From Nansenia antarctica (lineage: Eukaryota > Chordata > Actinopteri > Argentiniformes > Microstomatidae): a stretch of DNA of 64,000 bases. Under the pieces are notes generated by a model. The model was not told where the DNA came from, searched no databases, and saw only the letters and a program-made list of their open reading frames with translations. Made by a program: the position numbers and the translations under genes. Location: positions 22,778,809 to 22,842,808 of the forward strand of contig OZ022355.1 in NCBI GenBank assembly GCA_963989245.1, in the 5' to 3' direction. The first letter of the stretch is position 1; the number at the start of each line of letters is the position of its first letter. This document shows positions 30,700-43,600 of this stretch, one piece after another.

Positions 30700-32686
30700 A
30701 GACCTGTATGACAATGATGGCCTAGTTTCATTTCAGCACCTCCAAACTAAGTTTGTCCTTCCAGCGTCATCCTATTTTGTCTATCTACAGCTGAGGTCCT
30801 CACTCAAGGCCTATGGAGCGCCTTGGCGCTCCCCACTTCCAACTCACCCCATGATAGCCTGGATTGAACATACCCCAACCTCTCGTGGCTGTGTATCCAG
30901 AACAGGGGCGGCGCTAGGGGGTGGCTACTGGGGCTCAAGCCCCGGATGTTTTCTGAAAAGCCCCGAATGTTTTACTTAAAAAAAAAAAGAAAAAAAAAAT
31001 TCTTGAGTAACGTGCAGTACCGGAGTCCAACAGAGAGGCAGCAGCTGCGCGACATTAGCCTGCGTACTGCGTAGCCTGCCCTGCCCTGAAGAAGAAGTGA
31101 TCTCAATCAGTGCCTGACTTGCAAAATTGTAAGGATGGATATCCCAAAGTTGTTTTCAACAAAACAAGCGCCAAGAACTGTTGCAGCAGCAGTATCAGCA
31201 GCAAGAATGACATCACCAGCAGTGATGACATAGATGATGTTTCAGGTTTGTGAATCTTATTAGAAAGGTGACTGACTCACTGACACTACTTTTCCGGTTT
31301 GCTGATGCTAGCTGGCTATCATAACATAACGTTATGTTATAATGAAAATGAAACATAGCAAGGTACTGTTACGGTACATGGTAAGAAATCAAACAAAGGA
31401 TAATACTTATACAAATAAAGTGAATAACAGGCTGATAGTCTTTGATATCTGCACTCTGGTTGACTGAGTAACAAGTGAAAAAGAATGATGTAACGTTAAT
31501 GTTACAGCTAGTAAACATGGAGTAACCACATTAAGTATGCCCTTATGGTAGTATGTATGTATACAGAACATGACTCAAATCTATCCTAAGATGTAACGCT
31601 AACTAACTAAGTTTGTTTAATGTCCCAGGGGGGATTTGATTTCACAGTACTATACACAGGCCAACAATGCATGTAATATATCGTCATATAACACAGGACA
31701 AGACTCTAAATACAATATAAGTGGTGAGCACAGAGTCTGCCCTGATATACATACTGTAACATAACTAGCCTCAGCCCATCAATTATGTAATTCTATACAA
31801 ATATAAATGATGGTGACTGACTGACAGGGGGAGCTACGTGTGCTGACCTCCCTCTGTGCCCAGAACCACCACAATTAGTTTGCTTCATTAAAGGGTGTGA
31901 ATGTATATGTGTTCTCCAGTGCCTTTTGTCTGCTTTAAGGTGGTGGTAAGTTGAAGGTTGAAGGCAAAATTTTCCGCCGCGCTCCGCGCGCACATTACAT
32001 TCTCCCTCTGGGCTAAGCCCCGGATCTCCTACGATCCTAAATCCGCCCCTGATTCAGAATATATCGCAATCTAATGGACGCAATTAAAAAACCACTTGCG
32101 GTTGAGGCTTTATGGAGCCGAGAGCTTGGTGAATTGGATTTCCACCCAAATTGGGACACAATGGTCTAATCCCAATTCAACGTCCAAAAACTTAGCTCAT
32201 CAGTTAATTCATTTTAAAGTCATCCACAGGGCCTATGCTACACCATATAGAAGATACTTAATGAAACTACAACCCAACTACTACTGTCAATTCTGCCCTA
32301 CCCCCACAACGGGTTAATTTCTCCATATGTTCTGGGAGTGTCCAGTCGTGGCCAATTTTTGGAACCATGTAAATTCTGTAATGTCCAAGTTATTTAAGAT
32401 TGACTATGTTCCTAATCCATGTTTATGTTTGCTCAATGATGACTCTGATTTCGATTTAAGTATTACGCAAAAGAAAATGCTATTTGCTGGTTTCACCTCT
32501 GCAAAAAAAACTATTCTTCAACATTGGATGACACCTGATTTCAGTATGAACACTTTTTGGTTTTACTCTTTACAGAGGATTGTGAATCTTGAGTGTACAA
32601 CGGCCAGATTGAACAAAGCAAGGCCCAGTACAGTTGATGCGTGGAAGGCTTATTCATTGAACTTGACTAACCTGACTGCTCTATGA
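30700..32686 (+). pseudogene. L1 ORF2 C-terminal region, interrupted
   Basis: Left part: LYDNDGLVSFQHLQTKFVLP and SSYFVYLQLRSSLKAYG. After the hAT: WISTQIGTQWSNPNSTSKNL, then the zinc-knuckle-like CQFCPTPTT ... HMFWECP, ending LNLTNLTAL and TGA at 32684-32686. An in-frame stop lies at about 32316 (ttgatttctc context taa). Reverse transcriptase and endonuclease are absent. Confidence 0.85.
30903..32051. mobile_element. hAT-type element, CAGGGGCGG ends
   Basis: Ends caggggcggcgct and aaatccgcccctg are inverse. The flanking 8 bp, atccagaa (30895-30902) and attcagaa (32052-32059), match at 7 of 8 positions. The interior has a fragment reading MDIPKLFSTKQAPRTVAAAV from 31136, a possible start of a hAT transposase, but no continuing ORF. 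Confidence 0.85.
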
Positions 32687-33002
32687 TTTGATTTTCCATT
32701 TACCCCAATCCGGATTGTGTTGTATTTCTACTATTTGGCTGTGACTTGTCTGCTACACTACCCCTTTTCTTTTTTGTTTTCTTTCTTTTTTCCCTCACCT
32801 CCCTTCTTGTTCTGTATTGTCATTGTTATGTGTTGATAAAAGCAATAAAAAATCTTGATCACAAAACAAAACAAAAAAATCCTGGATTTCTATATAGATT
32901 TTTATTTATTTATCAAAAGTACAGATTTAAGTATTTTAAAGTACCGATTTGGCACCGGTATCGAATAAAACCAAACGGTACCCAACTCTATTGGGCATAC
33001 AT

Positions 33003-34350
33003 TAGGGGTAGGGGAGGTTGTGCATGTCCAGGGGTGTGGGGGGGGGGGGGGGTGACAGGGTTAGGGGAGGTTGTATGCATGTCCAGGGGGGGAGGGGGGG
33101 TGGCAGGGTTAGGGGAGGTTGTATGCATGTCCAGGGGGAGAGGGGGGTGGCAGGGTTAGGGGAGGTTGTATGCATGTCCATGGGGAGAGGGGGGGTGGCA
33201 GGGTTAGGGGAGGTTGTATGCATGTCCAGGGGTGCGGAGGGTGGCAGGGTTAGGGGAGGTTGTATGCATGTCCAGGGGGAGAGGGGGGTGGCAGGGTTAG
33301 TGGAGGTTGTATGCATGTCCAGGGGGAGAGGGGGGGTGGCAGGGTTAGGGGAGGTTGTATGCATGTCCATGGGGAGAGGGGGGGTGGCAGGGTTAGTGGA
33401 GGTTGTATGCATGTCCAGGGGTGCGGGGGGTGGCAGGGTTAGGGGAGGTTGTAGGCATGTCCAGGGGGGGAGGGGGGGTGGCAGGGTTAGGGGAGGTTGT
33501 ATGCATGTCCAGGGGGAGAGGGGGGGTGGCAGGGTTAGGGGAGGTTGTATGCATGTCCAGGGGGGGAGGGGGGGTGGCAGGGTTAGGGGAGGTTGTATGC
33601 ATGTCCAGGGGGAGAGGGGGGGTGGCAGGGTTAGGGGAGGTTGTATGCATGTCCAGGGGGGGAGGGGGGGTGGCAGGGTTAGGGGAGGTTGTATGCATGT
33701 CCAGGGGTGCGGAGGGTGGCAGGGTTAGGGGAGGTTGTATGCATGTCCAGGGGGAGAGGGGGGGTGGCAGGGTTAGGGGAGGTTGTATGCATGTCCAGGG
33801 GGGGAGGGGGGGTGGCAGGGTTAGGGGAGGTTGTATGCATGTCCAGGGGGAGAGGGGGGGTGGCAGGGTTAGGGGAGGTTGTATGCATGTCCAGGGGGGG
33901 AGGGGGGGTGGCAGGGTTAGGGGAGGTTGTATGCATGTCCAGGGGGAGAGGGGGGGTGGCAGGGTTAGGGGAGGTTGTATGCATGTCCAGGGGGGGAGAG
34001 GGGGTGGCAGGGTTAGGGGAGGTTGTATGCATGTCCAGGGGGAGAGGGGGGGTGGCAGGGTTAGGGGAGGTTGTATGCATGTCCAGGGGGGGAGGGGGGG
34101 TGGCAGGGTTAGGGGAGGTTGTATGCATGTCCAGGGGGAGAGGGGGGGTGGCAGGGTTAGGGGAGGTTGTATGCATGTCCAGGGGGAGAGGGGGGGTGGC
34201 AGGGTTAGGGGAGGTTGTATACATGTCCAGGGGGGGAGGGGGGGTGGCAGGGTTAGGGGAGGTTGTATGCATGTCCAGGGGGAGAGGGGGGGTGGCAGGG
34301 TTAGGGGAGGTTGTATGCATGTCCAGGGGGAGAGGGGGGGTGGCAGGGTT
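33003..34350. repeat. 48-bp G-rich minisatellite, block 1
   Basis: About 28 units of aggggaggttgtatgcatgt + ccagggggagaggggggg + tggcagggtt. Two unit types (gggggag and gggggg) alternate regularly over much of the block. The same unit recurs at 45570-45888 and 59648-60014 at the junctions of the segmental duplication. Confidence 0.97.
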
Positions 34351-34359
34351 AGGGAGAAC

Positions 34360-34529
34360 AGGTAGGTTTTGAGGTGGGATTTAAAAGTGGAGAGTGAGGG
34401 TGAGTCTCTGAGTGGTGCTCTGGACTGCTCCATATGTGTAACACACCACCGTATAACAGTGTGTTTTATCTCACTGCAACCTGCACGGCATGTTTTTTGC
34501 ACAACCCGACTATTACGTGAACTTGCCAT
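34360..34529 (-). pseudogene. LINE ORF2 C-terminal fragment
   Basis: Minus-strand residues EQSRAPLRDSPSLSTFKSHL and KTYLFSLTL are typical of the C-terminal end of fish LINE ORF2 proteins. The frame then runs into the 48-bp minisatellite. Equivalent pieces: 45898-46067 and 60024-60193. Confidence 0.7.
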
Positions 34530-34876
34530 AATAATGTTGATTACAGACGTTGATATGCATTCTGCTGCTACTCCCTAAGCCTATTCTATCATTGTTGATT
34601 TGCGTTCTGCTATTGTTGATTGTGTTTTAGATCCTGCTTATTTAATTATTGATGTTGTATTCTGCTGCCATGCAGAATGAACATAGAACTTTCGTCCCGA
34701 AGAATTAAGGTTACATACCTTGGTTCAGAAGACATCGCTGGTTCGTAATCGTGGCGGTTTGCGACCAACTTGAGGCGCATTACCGCCACCTACCGGACTG
34801 TGTTTGAACGTTAGATTTGACAGGGAAAACTTAAAGATGAAAGAAATAAACGAAATGGGGGGGGGGGGGGGGGGGG

Positions 34877-35107
34877 TTAAATCCTGTCTATCAACCCAGT
34901 GTCTTTCAAATACTGTATTAACTGTATATCTGTGCTTTTATATATTCCATAAATTAACTGATGAATCATGAAAATAATATCCTCTCTGCAAGATTTCAAA
35001 GATCTAATACTAGACAATGCTGCCCAGCTGTCCGAAGCTATTAATGCATTATTTACCCTGTTCTCTACCAACCATTCTAATGCTGTCAAAATGTCTAGAA
35101 GCTCCAC
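34877..35107 (-). pseudogene. LINE RNase H fragment
   Basis: ELLDILTALEWL and ALIASDSWAALSSIRSLKSC followed by IIFMIHQLIYGIY look like the RNase H domain of a non-LTR retrotransposon, with the catalytic-type Asp in SDS. Copies at 46446-46643 and 60572-60769 have a shifted end (TDMTVVS). Confidence 0.75.
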
Positions 35108-35154
35108 TGTGTATACTGAAAAATGATCGGTGGTTCTTTTTAAAATTCCTGCCT

Positions 35155-35159
<5 letters not shown>

Positions 35160-35194
<35 letters not shown>

Positions 35195-35363
35195 ATTTAT
35201 TTTATAAGGCGCCTTTCATGGCACAAGGTCGCCGTACAATATGAGGGAGAAATACTGCAGCTCCTGTCTGAACGTCTCCTGCTCCTGTCTGTCTGAACGT
35301 CCTGTCTCTGGGTCTTTTGACCCATCTGTAAAAATTAGAGCCTTATCACTATAGTGCAGACCA

Positions 35364-35416
<53 letters not shown>
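35160..35416. repeat. (AAT)n microsatellites
   Basis: Two ATA/AAT runs at 35160-35193 and 35367-35416. The second is the tail end of the antisense LINE fragment that follows. Confidence 0.9.
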
Positions 35417-35789
35417 GCTTTATTTATATAGCGCTTGTCCTGCAAACGTTGCAGCTCAAAGTGCTTTAATCATTATATAATCTTTTTTATTTTTATTTAA
35501 AGGCAATATTAAAAGAATGGGTTTTTATAATGATAATTTAATTATTTAGTCATTTAAAGGCTATATTAAAAAGATGGGTTTTTAGTCTTGACTTGAACAT
35601 ATTTGCTGAGGTTGCATCCCTAATGTAAACTGGCAGTGCATTCCACAATCTGGGTGTATAACATGAGAATGCAGCCTCACCAAATCTCTTCTTTATATAG
35701 TTCTGTGCTACATTACCAGGATGTGCATATTTGGACTTCTTTCGCAGTTCTTGTTGTATAAATCTACTAGTGGATTCACAAATAACCAA
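35417..35789 (-). pseudogene. LINE 3' end and ORF2 C-terminus, antisense
   Basis: Minus strand encodes KKRFGEAAFSCYTPRLWNAL and then YIRDATSANMFKSRLKTHLF; the 3' UTR ends in gcgctatataaataaagcta-type sequence and an (ATT)n tail. The hAT target site (35544-35551) lies within it. Confidence 0.75.
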
Positions 35790-36032
35790 GGTGGAATAAT
35801 TGAATGTGGACCTGCAGGACTATACGGTGAATTATTATCTAAGTCATATCGTTTCGCTATTGTATTCCCTATTCATCCAAAACTCACATAAGTCAGTCTT
35901 ATTATACTCCCCAACAATCTTGTATAATAGGCTTAGTAGGATGTGAACTATTCTGAGCTTGTAAATGAACCCAGTATGCTGACGTCTCACGAGAAGTCAA
36001 GGCCAATTAACGAACCCTCACCCACCTTGTCT

Positions 36033-36108
36033 ACACGCGCTCCGCCGCTACGCACACGCGCTCCGCCGCTACGTACACGCGCATCGCCGCTACGTACACG
36101 CGCATCGC
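36033..36108. repeat. 18-bp GC-rich tandem repeat
   Basis: Four units of acacgcgctccgccgctacg-type sequence. Copy 2 equivalent is at about 49892-49968, with a different unit-variant order. Confidence 0.85.
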
Positions 36109-36278
36109 GAAAGAATCCATCCCGTCTCCTCAAACGATCCCTCAAAGTCAAATCATTAAACTTGCTTTTAATCTTTAACTATTTTCATTGTTGTTTTTAC
36201 TGACTGTGCTTTTGTTTGACTTGTTATGGATCTATTTTCTCTCGTGGAGTGTAGTGTGTCTGAGTACTGATAATATAA

Positions 36279-36629
36279 TAATAATAATAATAATTATTAT
36301 TATTATAATAATAATAATAATAATAATAATAACGTTTTATTTGTATAGCGCTTGTCCTGCAAACGTTGCAGCTCAAAGTTCTCCAATCAAATAACCATCA
36401 TTTTATTATTTAGTAATTTAAAGGCAATATTAAAAAGATGCGTTTTTAGTCTTGACTTGAACATATGTGCTGAGGTTGCATCCCTAATGTAAACTGGCAG
36501 TGCATTCCACAATCTGGGTGCATAAAATGAGAATGCAGCCTCACCAAATCTCTTCTTTTGTACATGTGGTACACAGAGAAAACCAGCGCCAGAAGACCTG
36601 AGAGCTCTATTGGGCTGATATGCTAGCAA
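36279..36629 (-). pseudogene. (AAT)n plus second LINE ORF2 C-terminus
   Basis: Same LINE family as 35417-35789: KKRFGEAAFSFYAPRLWNAL and FKSRLKTHLFNIAFK on the minus strand, preceded by an AAT run. Further upstream SSGAGFLCVP continues the frame. Copy 2 equivalent: 50136-50503. Confidence 0.75.
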
Positions 36630-36684
36630 AGAAAAGCGCTATACAAATATATATATATAATATATATATATAATATTATGTATG

Positions 36685-36723
<39 letters not shown>

Positions 36724-37020
36724 CTGACATATTAAGGACACATTAGGATTTGACTTGTATACATATGAAGAGACATTCCATGTCGGAATACTATAGCAAC
36801 AGAGGGGTTATGACGCCGTGGAATCTCCAGACAAAGAGATGCTATTCTATCACCATTCTACTAGTTGAGAAGAGAAGAGAAGAGAAGAGAGAATTAAGAG
36901 TAGAGAAAGTTTGGAAAGCGTTAAGAACATAATAGATAGAGATAGATAGATAGAGATAGAGATAGTGATAGAGATAGATAGATAGAGATAGAGAGTGATA
37001 GAGAGTGATAGCGATAGAGA

Positions 37021-37038
37021 ATGTCAGACTCCGACACG
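37021..37038 (+). CDS. Coiled-coil gene A exon 1 (MSDSDT)
   Basis: 18-nt coding part ending at donor gtatgttctactctcgtcat. The same donor and following intron recur after exon 3 (39061), so exon 1 and exon 3 ends are related by duplication. Confidence 0.65.
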
Positions 37039-37630
37039 GTATGTTCTACTCTCGTCATTTCTGATAAATACAGAAAGATGTTATATATAGTCATCTAAAG
37101 ATTATATTGTATGATATTGTAGCGAAAGGGAATCTTCTAGTGTAACTCGCCCCATGCGGGAGTCGAACCCCGATCTCCCGCATAACCACTACCAAGAGAG
37201 TTAACTAGTGATTAGCGCGGCCGTCGGTTATGCGGGAGATCGGGGTTCGACTCGACGCTATATAAGTCTGCTATAAGTATTATTATTATTATTATTATTA
37301 AGATATTGGCTTGAATTATGCTGTTGCATGGTGTGCAGATTAACACTTGAGTGAAGTTTAATGTATATAAATGAACTGTAGAGATACTTGATGTTCTACA
37401 GTGGATACAATGTAGTAATCTGTATACGGTATAGGACAATCTGCTCTGTATACTGCAAGTACATCTAGCTTAGAGTCCTTAGCAACGCTTAGAGTCCTTA
37501 GCAACGCTTAGAGTCCTTAGCAACCCTTAGTCCTTAGCAACGCTTAGAGTCCTTAGCAACGCTTAGAGTCCTTAGCAACGCTTAGAGTCAACTACACCTA
37601 TATTTATAATATAACCCTGACTAACCACTA

Positions 37631-37682
<52 letters not shown>

Positions 37683-40600
37683 GCCTTGTGAACTGTTTAT
37701 AGAAATTATAAACGATCTGTTAAACTGTTGAATAAATACCAGTGTCAATAATACATACAGTATACATGCAGACCCTGGACTCTGTATTCTGTATGGTTGT
37801 AAACTCAGACCCTGGTCTCTGTATTCTGTATGGTTGTAAACTCAGACCCTGGTCTCTGTATTCTGTATGGTTGTAAACTCTGTAAACTCAGACCTTGCTC
37901 TCAAAGATACTCCCTGCTAAAATAAAGGTTACATTAAATCTGGGACTCATTGGAAGTTTTATGTAAAAAAAAGAAGAAGAAAATAATAATAATAATAATA
38001 ATAATTCTGCACGTATCAATCCCAGATTGCCCCTTCAAGTCTAATGAGACAGATTCAAACTGCTGCTAGTTTTATCCATGAGCCATTCACATGTTCGTGA
38101 GCTTAGAATGATCAGGTTCTATCTCCGTTTAGGGCGGTTCAGAGATATTGAGCGTCAAAGTTTTTACATTCCATTATGTTTTGTGAGATGGAACCTTTGT
38201 ATTTTATCAATTACTAACTCAAAAATGTCAACATTTTAAAAATAACACCACACAGGCGTTAATAAACACCTAATGGATCAGATTATGTAAAAAACTAAAT
38301 TTTGTCAAAAATGGAGATAGAACCTTTTAATTCTAACGTCACGTGTTCACATGTTCTTATGTTCACATGTTCAAAAAAGAGTGAGGAATCCCGTGATGAA
38401 TACAGTGAGAAGACCACCATGTCTCACTCTGACAGTAACACGGTATGTTGTACAGATTAGGCATTAGAGCAATGCATCTTAATGAAGATATTGTCTTGAA
38501 GTATGCTGTTGCATGGCGTGTAGACTGACACTTGAGTGAAGTTTAATGTAAATGAAACTGTAAAGATACTTGATGTTCTAATACAGCTATACAATGTAGT
38601 AATGTGTATATGCCTTGTGAACTGTTTATAGAAATTGTAAACAATGTGTCAAAGTGTTAATATAATATAATACATACAGTATACATGCATATACATATAT
38701 AATACATACAGTATACATTTATGTACATATATATGCATATTCTTATGTTCACATGTTCTCATGTTCACATGTTCAAACAAGAGTGAGGAAGACAGTGAGG
38801 AAGGTGTGATACCAAGGTTGAAGTTGAAGACAGAAAGCCTGGTGAATCGAATGATGGAACGATATCAAACGATAATACTACCACTGAATCAAAAGATTAA
38901 AGATCAGGAGGTAGTGATTTGGGCGTTACATGAAGAAGTGCTGAAGAGGGATTCAACATTCAACATTCAAGATTTATTTATTGATAGAAGGGACAAGGAA
39001 AACCTGGGAAAGGAAGAGCGACAGGTGGAGATCCTCCCTGAAAGAGACGCGGAGAACACGGTATGTTCTACTCTCGTCATTTCTGATAAATACAGAAAGA
39101 TATTATATATAGTAATCTAAACATTATATTGTATGATATGATCACTTTTTTTTAAATAAATGCCGGACGCTGGCGTTGCTTGTTCGCCGCTTCTCCGCCC
39201 GAAATCTATAGGTGTAATTGCAGTATGCAGAGTAGATTGTCCTACAAAGACACTTCGATTTAGTAATCTAAAAACTAATTAGACCCCTAGGCTATACTGT
39301 CTTTTATCTATATTTTTTTTGTTTCTTTTGATTTTACTACTCGATCTTTTCAGTTTGTAAAGCGTCTTTGAGTGGCTAGAAAAGCGCTATATAAGTCTGC
39401 TATAAGTATTATTATTATTATGAAGATATTGGCTTGAATTATGCTGTTGCATGGTGTGCAGATTAACACTTGAGTGAAGTTTAATGTATATAAATGAACT
39501 GTAGAGATACTTGATGTTCTACAGTGGATACAATGTAGTAATCTGTATACGGTATATGCCTTATGAACTGTTTATAGAAATTATAAACGATCTGTTAAAC
39601 TGTTGAATAAATACCAGTGTCAATAATACATAGCTACAGTATACATGCATACCGTTAAACTGTTCATTTTGACCCAGCATTTGGTAGGGGAAGGCGCTTA
39701 TTTGCATCAATGATCAATTGCCTAGCTAATTACCTCATTAACCAATTACCTAACCCCGGGTGTCCTGGGGTTTAGTTTTAATATATATATAGGCTAGTAT
39801 ATATGTATTATGTTACGGTACATGTGGGAAAACTAGGGTTAGGGTTAGACATGCCAGCATGTACCAAGTCGACGTAGCACCTAACCCTAACCCTAGTTTT
39901 CCCACATGTACCGTAACATACTGTATATATGTATATATAGTATGGATATCTATGCCCCTCTGCTGGGCCAATCTGCAGAGAGCGTTTCAGTGGGGTGTTC
40001 TTGTGCTGAAGCTAGTTTAACGTTTTGATTGAGGACCTCTATGTGTTTGTTTTTGTCTTGATTGTTTTATAATGTTGTAATTTTGTATTTGTATTCTGTA
40101 TGGTTGTAAACCCAGACCCTGCTCTCTGTATTCTGTATGGTTGTAAACTCAGACCCTGGTCTCTGTATTCTGTATGGTTGTAAACCCAGACCCTGGCCTC
40201 TGTATTCTGTATGGTTGTAAACTCAGACCCTGGTCTCTGTATTCTGTATGGTTGTAAACTCAGACCCTGGTCTCTGTATTCTGTATGGTTGTAAACTCTG
40301 TAAACTCAGACCTTGCTCTCAAAGAGACTCCCTGCTAAAATAAAGGTTACATTAAATCTGGGACTCATTGGAAGTTTTATGTAAAAAAAAGAAGAAAATA
40401 ATAAAAATAATAATAATAATAATTCTGCATGTACCAATCCCAGATTGCCCCTTCAAGTCTAATGAGACAGATTCAATGGTGTGTTATTGTCTGTAAGGAC
40501 AGGCTGCTGCTAGTTTTATTCATGAGCCATTCACATGTTCGTGAGTTTAGAATGATCAGGTTCTATCTCCGTTTAGAATGATCAGGTTCTACCTCCGTTT

Positions 40601-43600
40601 AGAATGATAAGGTTCTATCTCCGTTTAGAATGAGAAGGTTCTATCTCCGTTTAGAATGATCAGGTTCTACCTCCGTTTAGAATGATAAGGTTCTATCTCC
40701 GTTTAGAATGATCAGGTTCTATCTCCGTTTAGGGCAGTTCAGAGATATTGAGCGTCAAAGTTTTTACATTCCATTATGTTTTGTGAGATGGAACCTTTGT
40801 ATTTTATTAATTACTAACTCAAAAATGTCAACATTTAAAAAATAACACCACACAGGCGTTAATAAACACCTAATGGATCAGATTATGTAAAAAACTAAAT
40901 TTCGTCAAAAATGGAGATAGAACCTTTTAATTCTAACGTCACGTGTTCACATGTTCTTATGTTCACATGTTCAAAAAAGAGTGAGGAATCCCGTGATGAA
41001 TACAGTGAGAAGACCACCATGTCTCACTCTGACAGTAACACGGTATGTTGTACAGATTAGGCATTAGAGCAATGCATCTTAATGAAGATATTGTCTTGAA
41101 GTATGCTGTTGCATGGCGTGTAGACTGACACTTGAGTGAAGTTTAATGTAAATGAAACTGTAAAGATACTTGATGTTCTATAATACAGCTATACAATGTG
41201 GTAATGTGTATATGCCTTGTGAACTGTTTATAGAAATTGTAAACAATGTGTCAAAGTGTTAATATAATATAATACATACAGTATACATGCATATACATAT
41301 ATAATACATACAGTATACATGCATGTACATATATATGCATATTCTTATGTTCACATGTTCTCATGTTCACATGTTCAAACAAGAGTGAGGAAGACAGTGA
41401 GGAAGGTGTGATACCAAGGTTGAAGTTGAAGACAGAAAGCCTGGTGAATCGAATGATGGAACGATATCCAACGATAATACTATCACTGAATCAAAAGATT
41501 AAAGATCAGGAGGTAGTGATTTGGGCGTTACATGAAGAAGTGCTGAAGAGGAAGAGTGCTGAAGATTCAACATTCAAGATTCAAGATTTATTTATTGATA
41601 GAAGGGACAAGGAAAACCTGGGAAAGGAAGAGCGACAGGTGGAGATCCTCCCTGAAAGAGACGCGGAGAACACGGAGAGGGAGAGAATGCAGAGAGAGGC
41701 AGAGCAAGAAATGGAGAGGAAGAGAAAGGAGGAGGAGGAGGAGGAGGAACGGAAGAGAGAGATCGATAGATTGATAAGAGAAGAAGAACAAATGATAGAG
41801 ATGGAGAGAGAGGAGGATGGGAAGAAAGAGATCGATAGATTGATAAGAGAAGAAGAACAAATGATAGAGATGGAGAGAGAGGAGGAAAGGACAAAAGCCG
41901 AAAAGCAGGCTGCAATTAGAAAAAGACAGATGCAACAAGAAAAGCAAAAACTGTTAGAGAGAGACAGAATGCAGAGAGAGGAGGAAAAAGAAATGGAGAG
42001 GAAGAGGAAGGAGGAGGAGGACGAAGAAAGGAAGAAAGCTGAAAAGCCTGAAGAGACAGTTAAGAACTCTTGGGAGAGACCGACACAAAAGAGAAGAGAG
42101 GGGGGGACCATCCAGGCATGGGGGACCATCCAGCCAAGAGCAGAGAGGGGGGGACCATCCAGGGAGAGAGAGTTGCGTTTGAGAGGACGAGAAGACAGAG
42201 AGAGGATGTGGAAGAGAAAGAGAGAGGAGGAAAGGAAGAGAGATATCGTTAGATTAGAACAACAAAAACTAGAAAAAGAAGAACAGTTAGAGAGAGAGAG
42301 AATCCAGAAGGAGGAGGGGCAACAGATGAAACAGTTGGAAGAGCAGAACAACAGGGCAATGGAGGATGAAAAAAAGAAAACCCCTGAGAAAGAGGGAAAT
42401 GGAATGGAGGCACAGAAAGACAAGAGCATCTGGAGAAGAGCCTTCAATTTCATTAATGAGAAGCAGAAGGAGAACAATCTCCAGAGGATTCAGAGGACCT
42501 ACCAGAGAGAGGAGGAGGAGGGTCACAACACCTACATCCAACGTAAGTGTAGTATTTCTACCTTCTGAAATGAATGAATGAATGAATAATAATAACAACT
42601 TTTTATTTGTAAAGCGCTTTTCCTGCAAACGTTGCAGCTCAAAGTGCTCCAATCATTATATAATCATCATTTAATTATTTAGTCATTTAAAGGCAATATT
42701 AAAAAGATGGGTTTTTAGTCTTGACTTATATATATAGTATATACTCATATTTGCTGAAGTTGCATCCCTAATGTAAACTGGCAGTGAATTCCACAATTTG
42801 GGTGCATAAAATGAGAATGCAGCCTCACCAAATCTCTTCTTTTGTACATGTGGTACTCAGAGAAAATGATCTTTATTGTCATTGTGACAGGTACAACAAA
42901 ATTCAAATGCAAACCCTAGGTGCTAACAAACAAACACAGTCCTAAGATAAAAAAAACTAAACAAGAATGAGACATAAATAGGGGGGGATATAAATAAAAA
43001 TAGGGGGATAAGTGATCGGTAGACATCTGAGAATGTATCTATTATGTGAACTTCTATACTTCTATACACTATATGGCCTAAATGATGGCTAGGACTGGTG
43101 ATATCAAGCGAAAGGTTCTTTATATTCAAATCTGCAGACATACACTTGTGATCACTTTCTTTTCAATAAAACGAGCTATTAGATATTCACTTTCAATTCA
43201 ATGTACAATTCGTATTTCTCAAAAAACAACAAACTGTCAACTTATATGATTACCCATTTGGTTAATACAACAGAAATGTACTTATTTTTAACTATCAATC
43301 AATCATGTAACATATTAATCAATCTCTTTTAACTGCCAATCAATAATGTAACATATTAATCAATCTCTTTTAACTGTCAATCAATCATGTAACATATTAA
43401 TCAATCTATTCTCTTTTAACTGTCAATCAATAATGTAACATATTAATCAATCATGTAACGTATAAAGTTACAACAGCAAGGCCTGACAATTAGCAATTTC
43501 TCTGATCAGTTACTGTCAACGTTTTGTTAGGTGTTCTATTCTATTCTAAACTTCGTACCTTTGGATATCGTCCTTTTCTCTGCCAGGTATCCCCACGTCT

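Larger units (their letters stand above)
30689..32874 (+). mobile_element. L1-type LINE, 5'-truncated
   Basis: 16-bp target duplication aaaaatcctggatttc at 30673-30688 and 32875-32890. It has the C-terminal part of ORF2, a 3' UTR and an A-rich tail (acaaaacaaaacaaaaaaa). A hAT is nested at 30903-32051. Confidence 0.9.

Noticed and set aside
33393..34529. Long ORFs on both strands over the 48-bp minisatellite (PPLSPWTCIQPPLTLP and GGCMHVQG repeats)
   Set aside because: 48 bp is a multiple of three and the unit lacks stops, so both strands stay open. Only the final LINE-like residues at 34360-34529 have meaning.
35160..36330. III-repeat ORFs (poly-isoleucine)
   Set aside because: Translation of AAT microsatellites.
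41581..42477. 298-codon antisense ORF rich in S, F and L opposite the coiled-coil exon (also 55480-56373)
   Set aside because: Mirror of a GAG/AAG-rich exon; antisense of such codons rarely has stops. The sense frame has matching splice sites and continues in the next exon.
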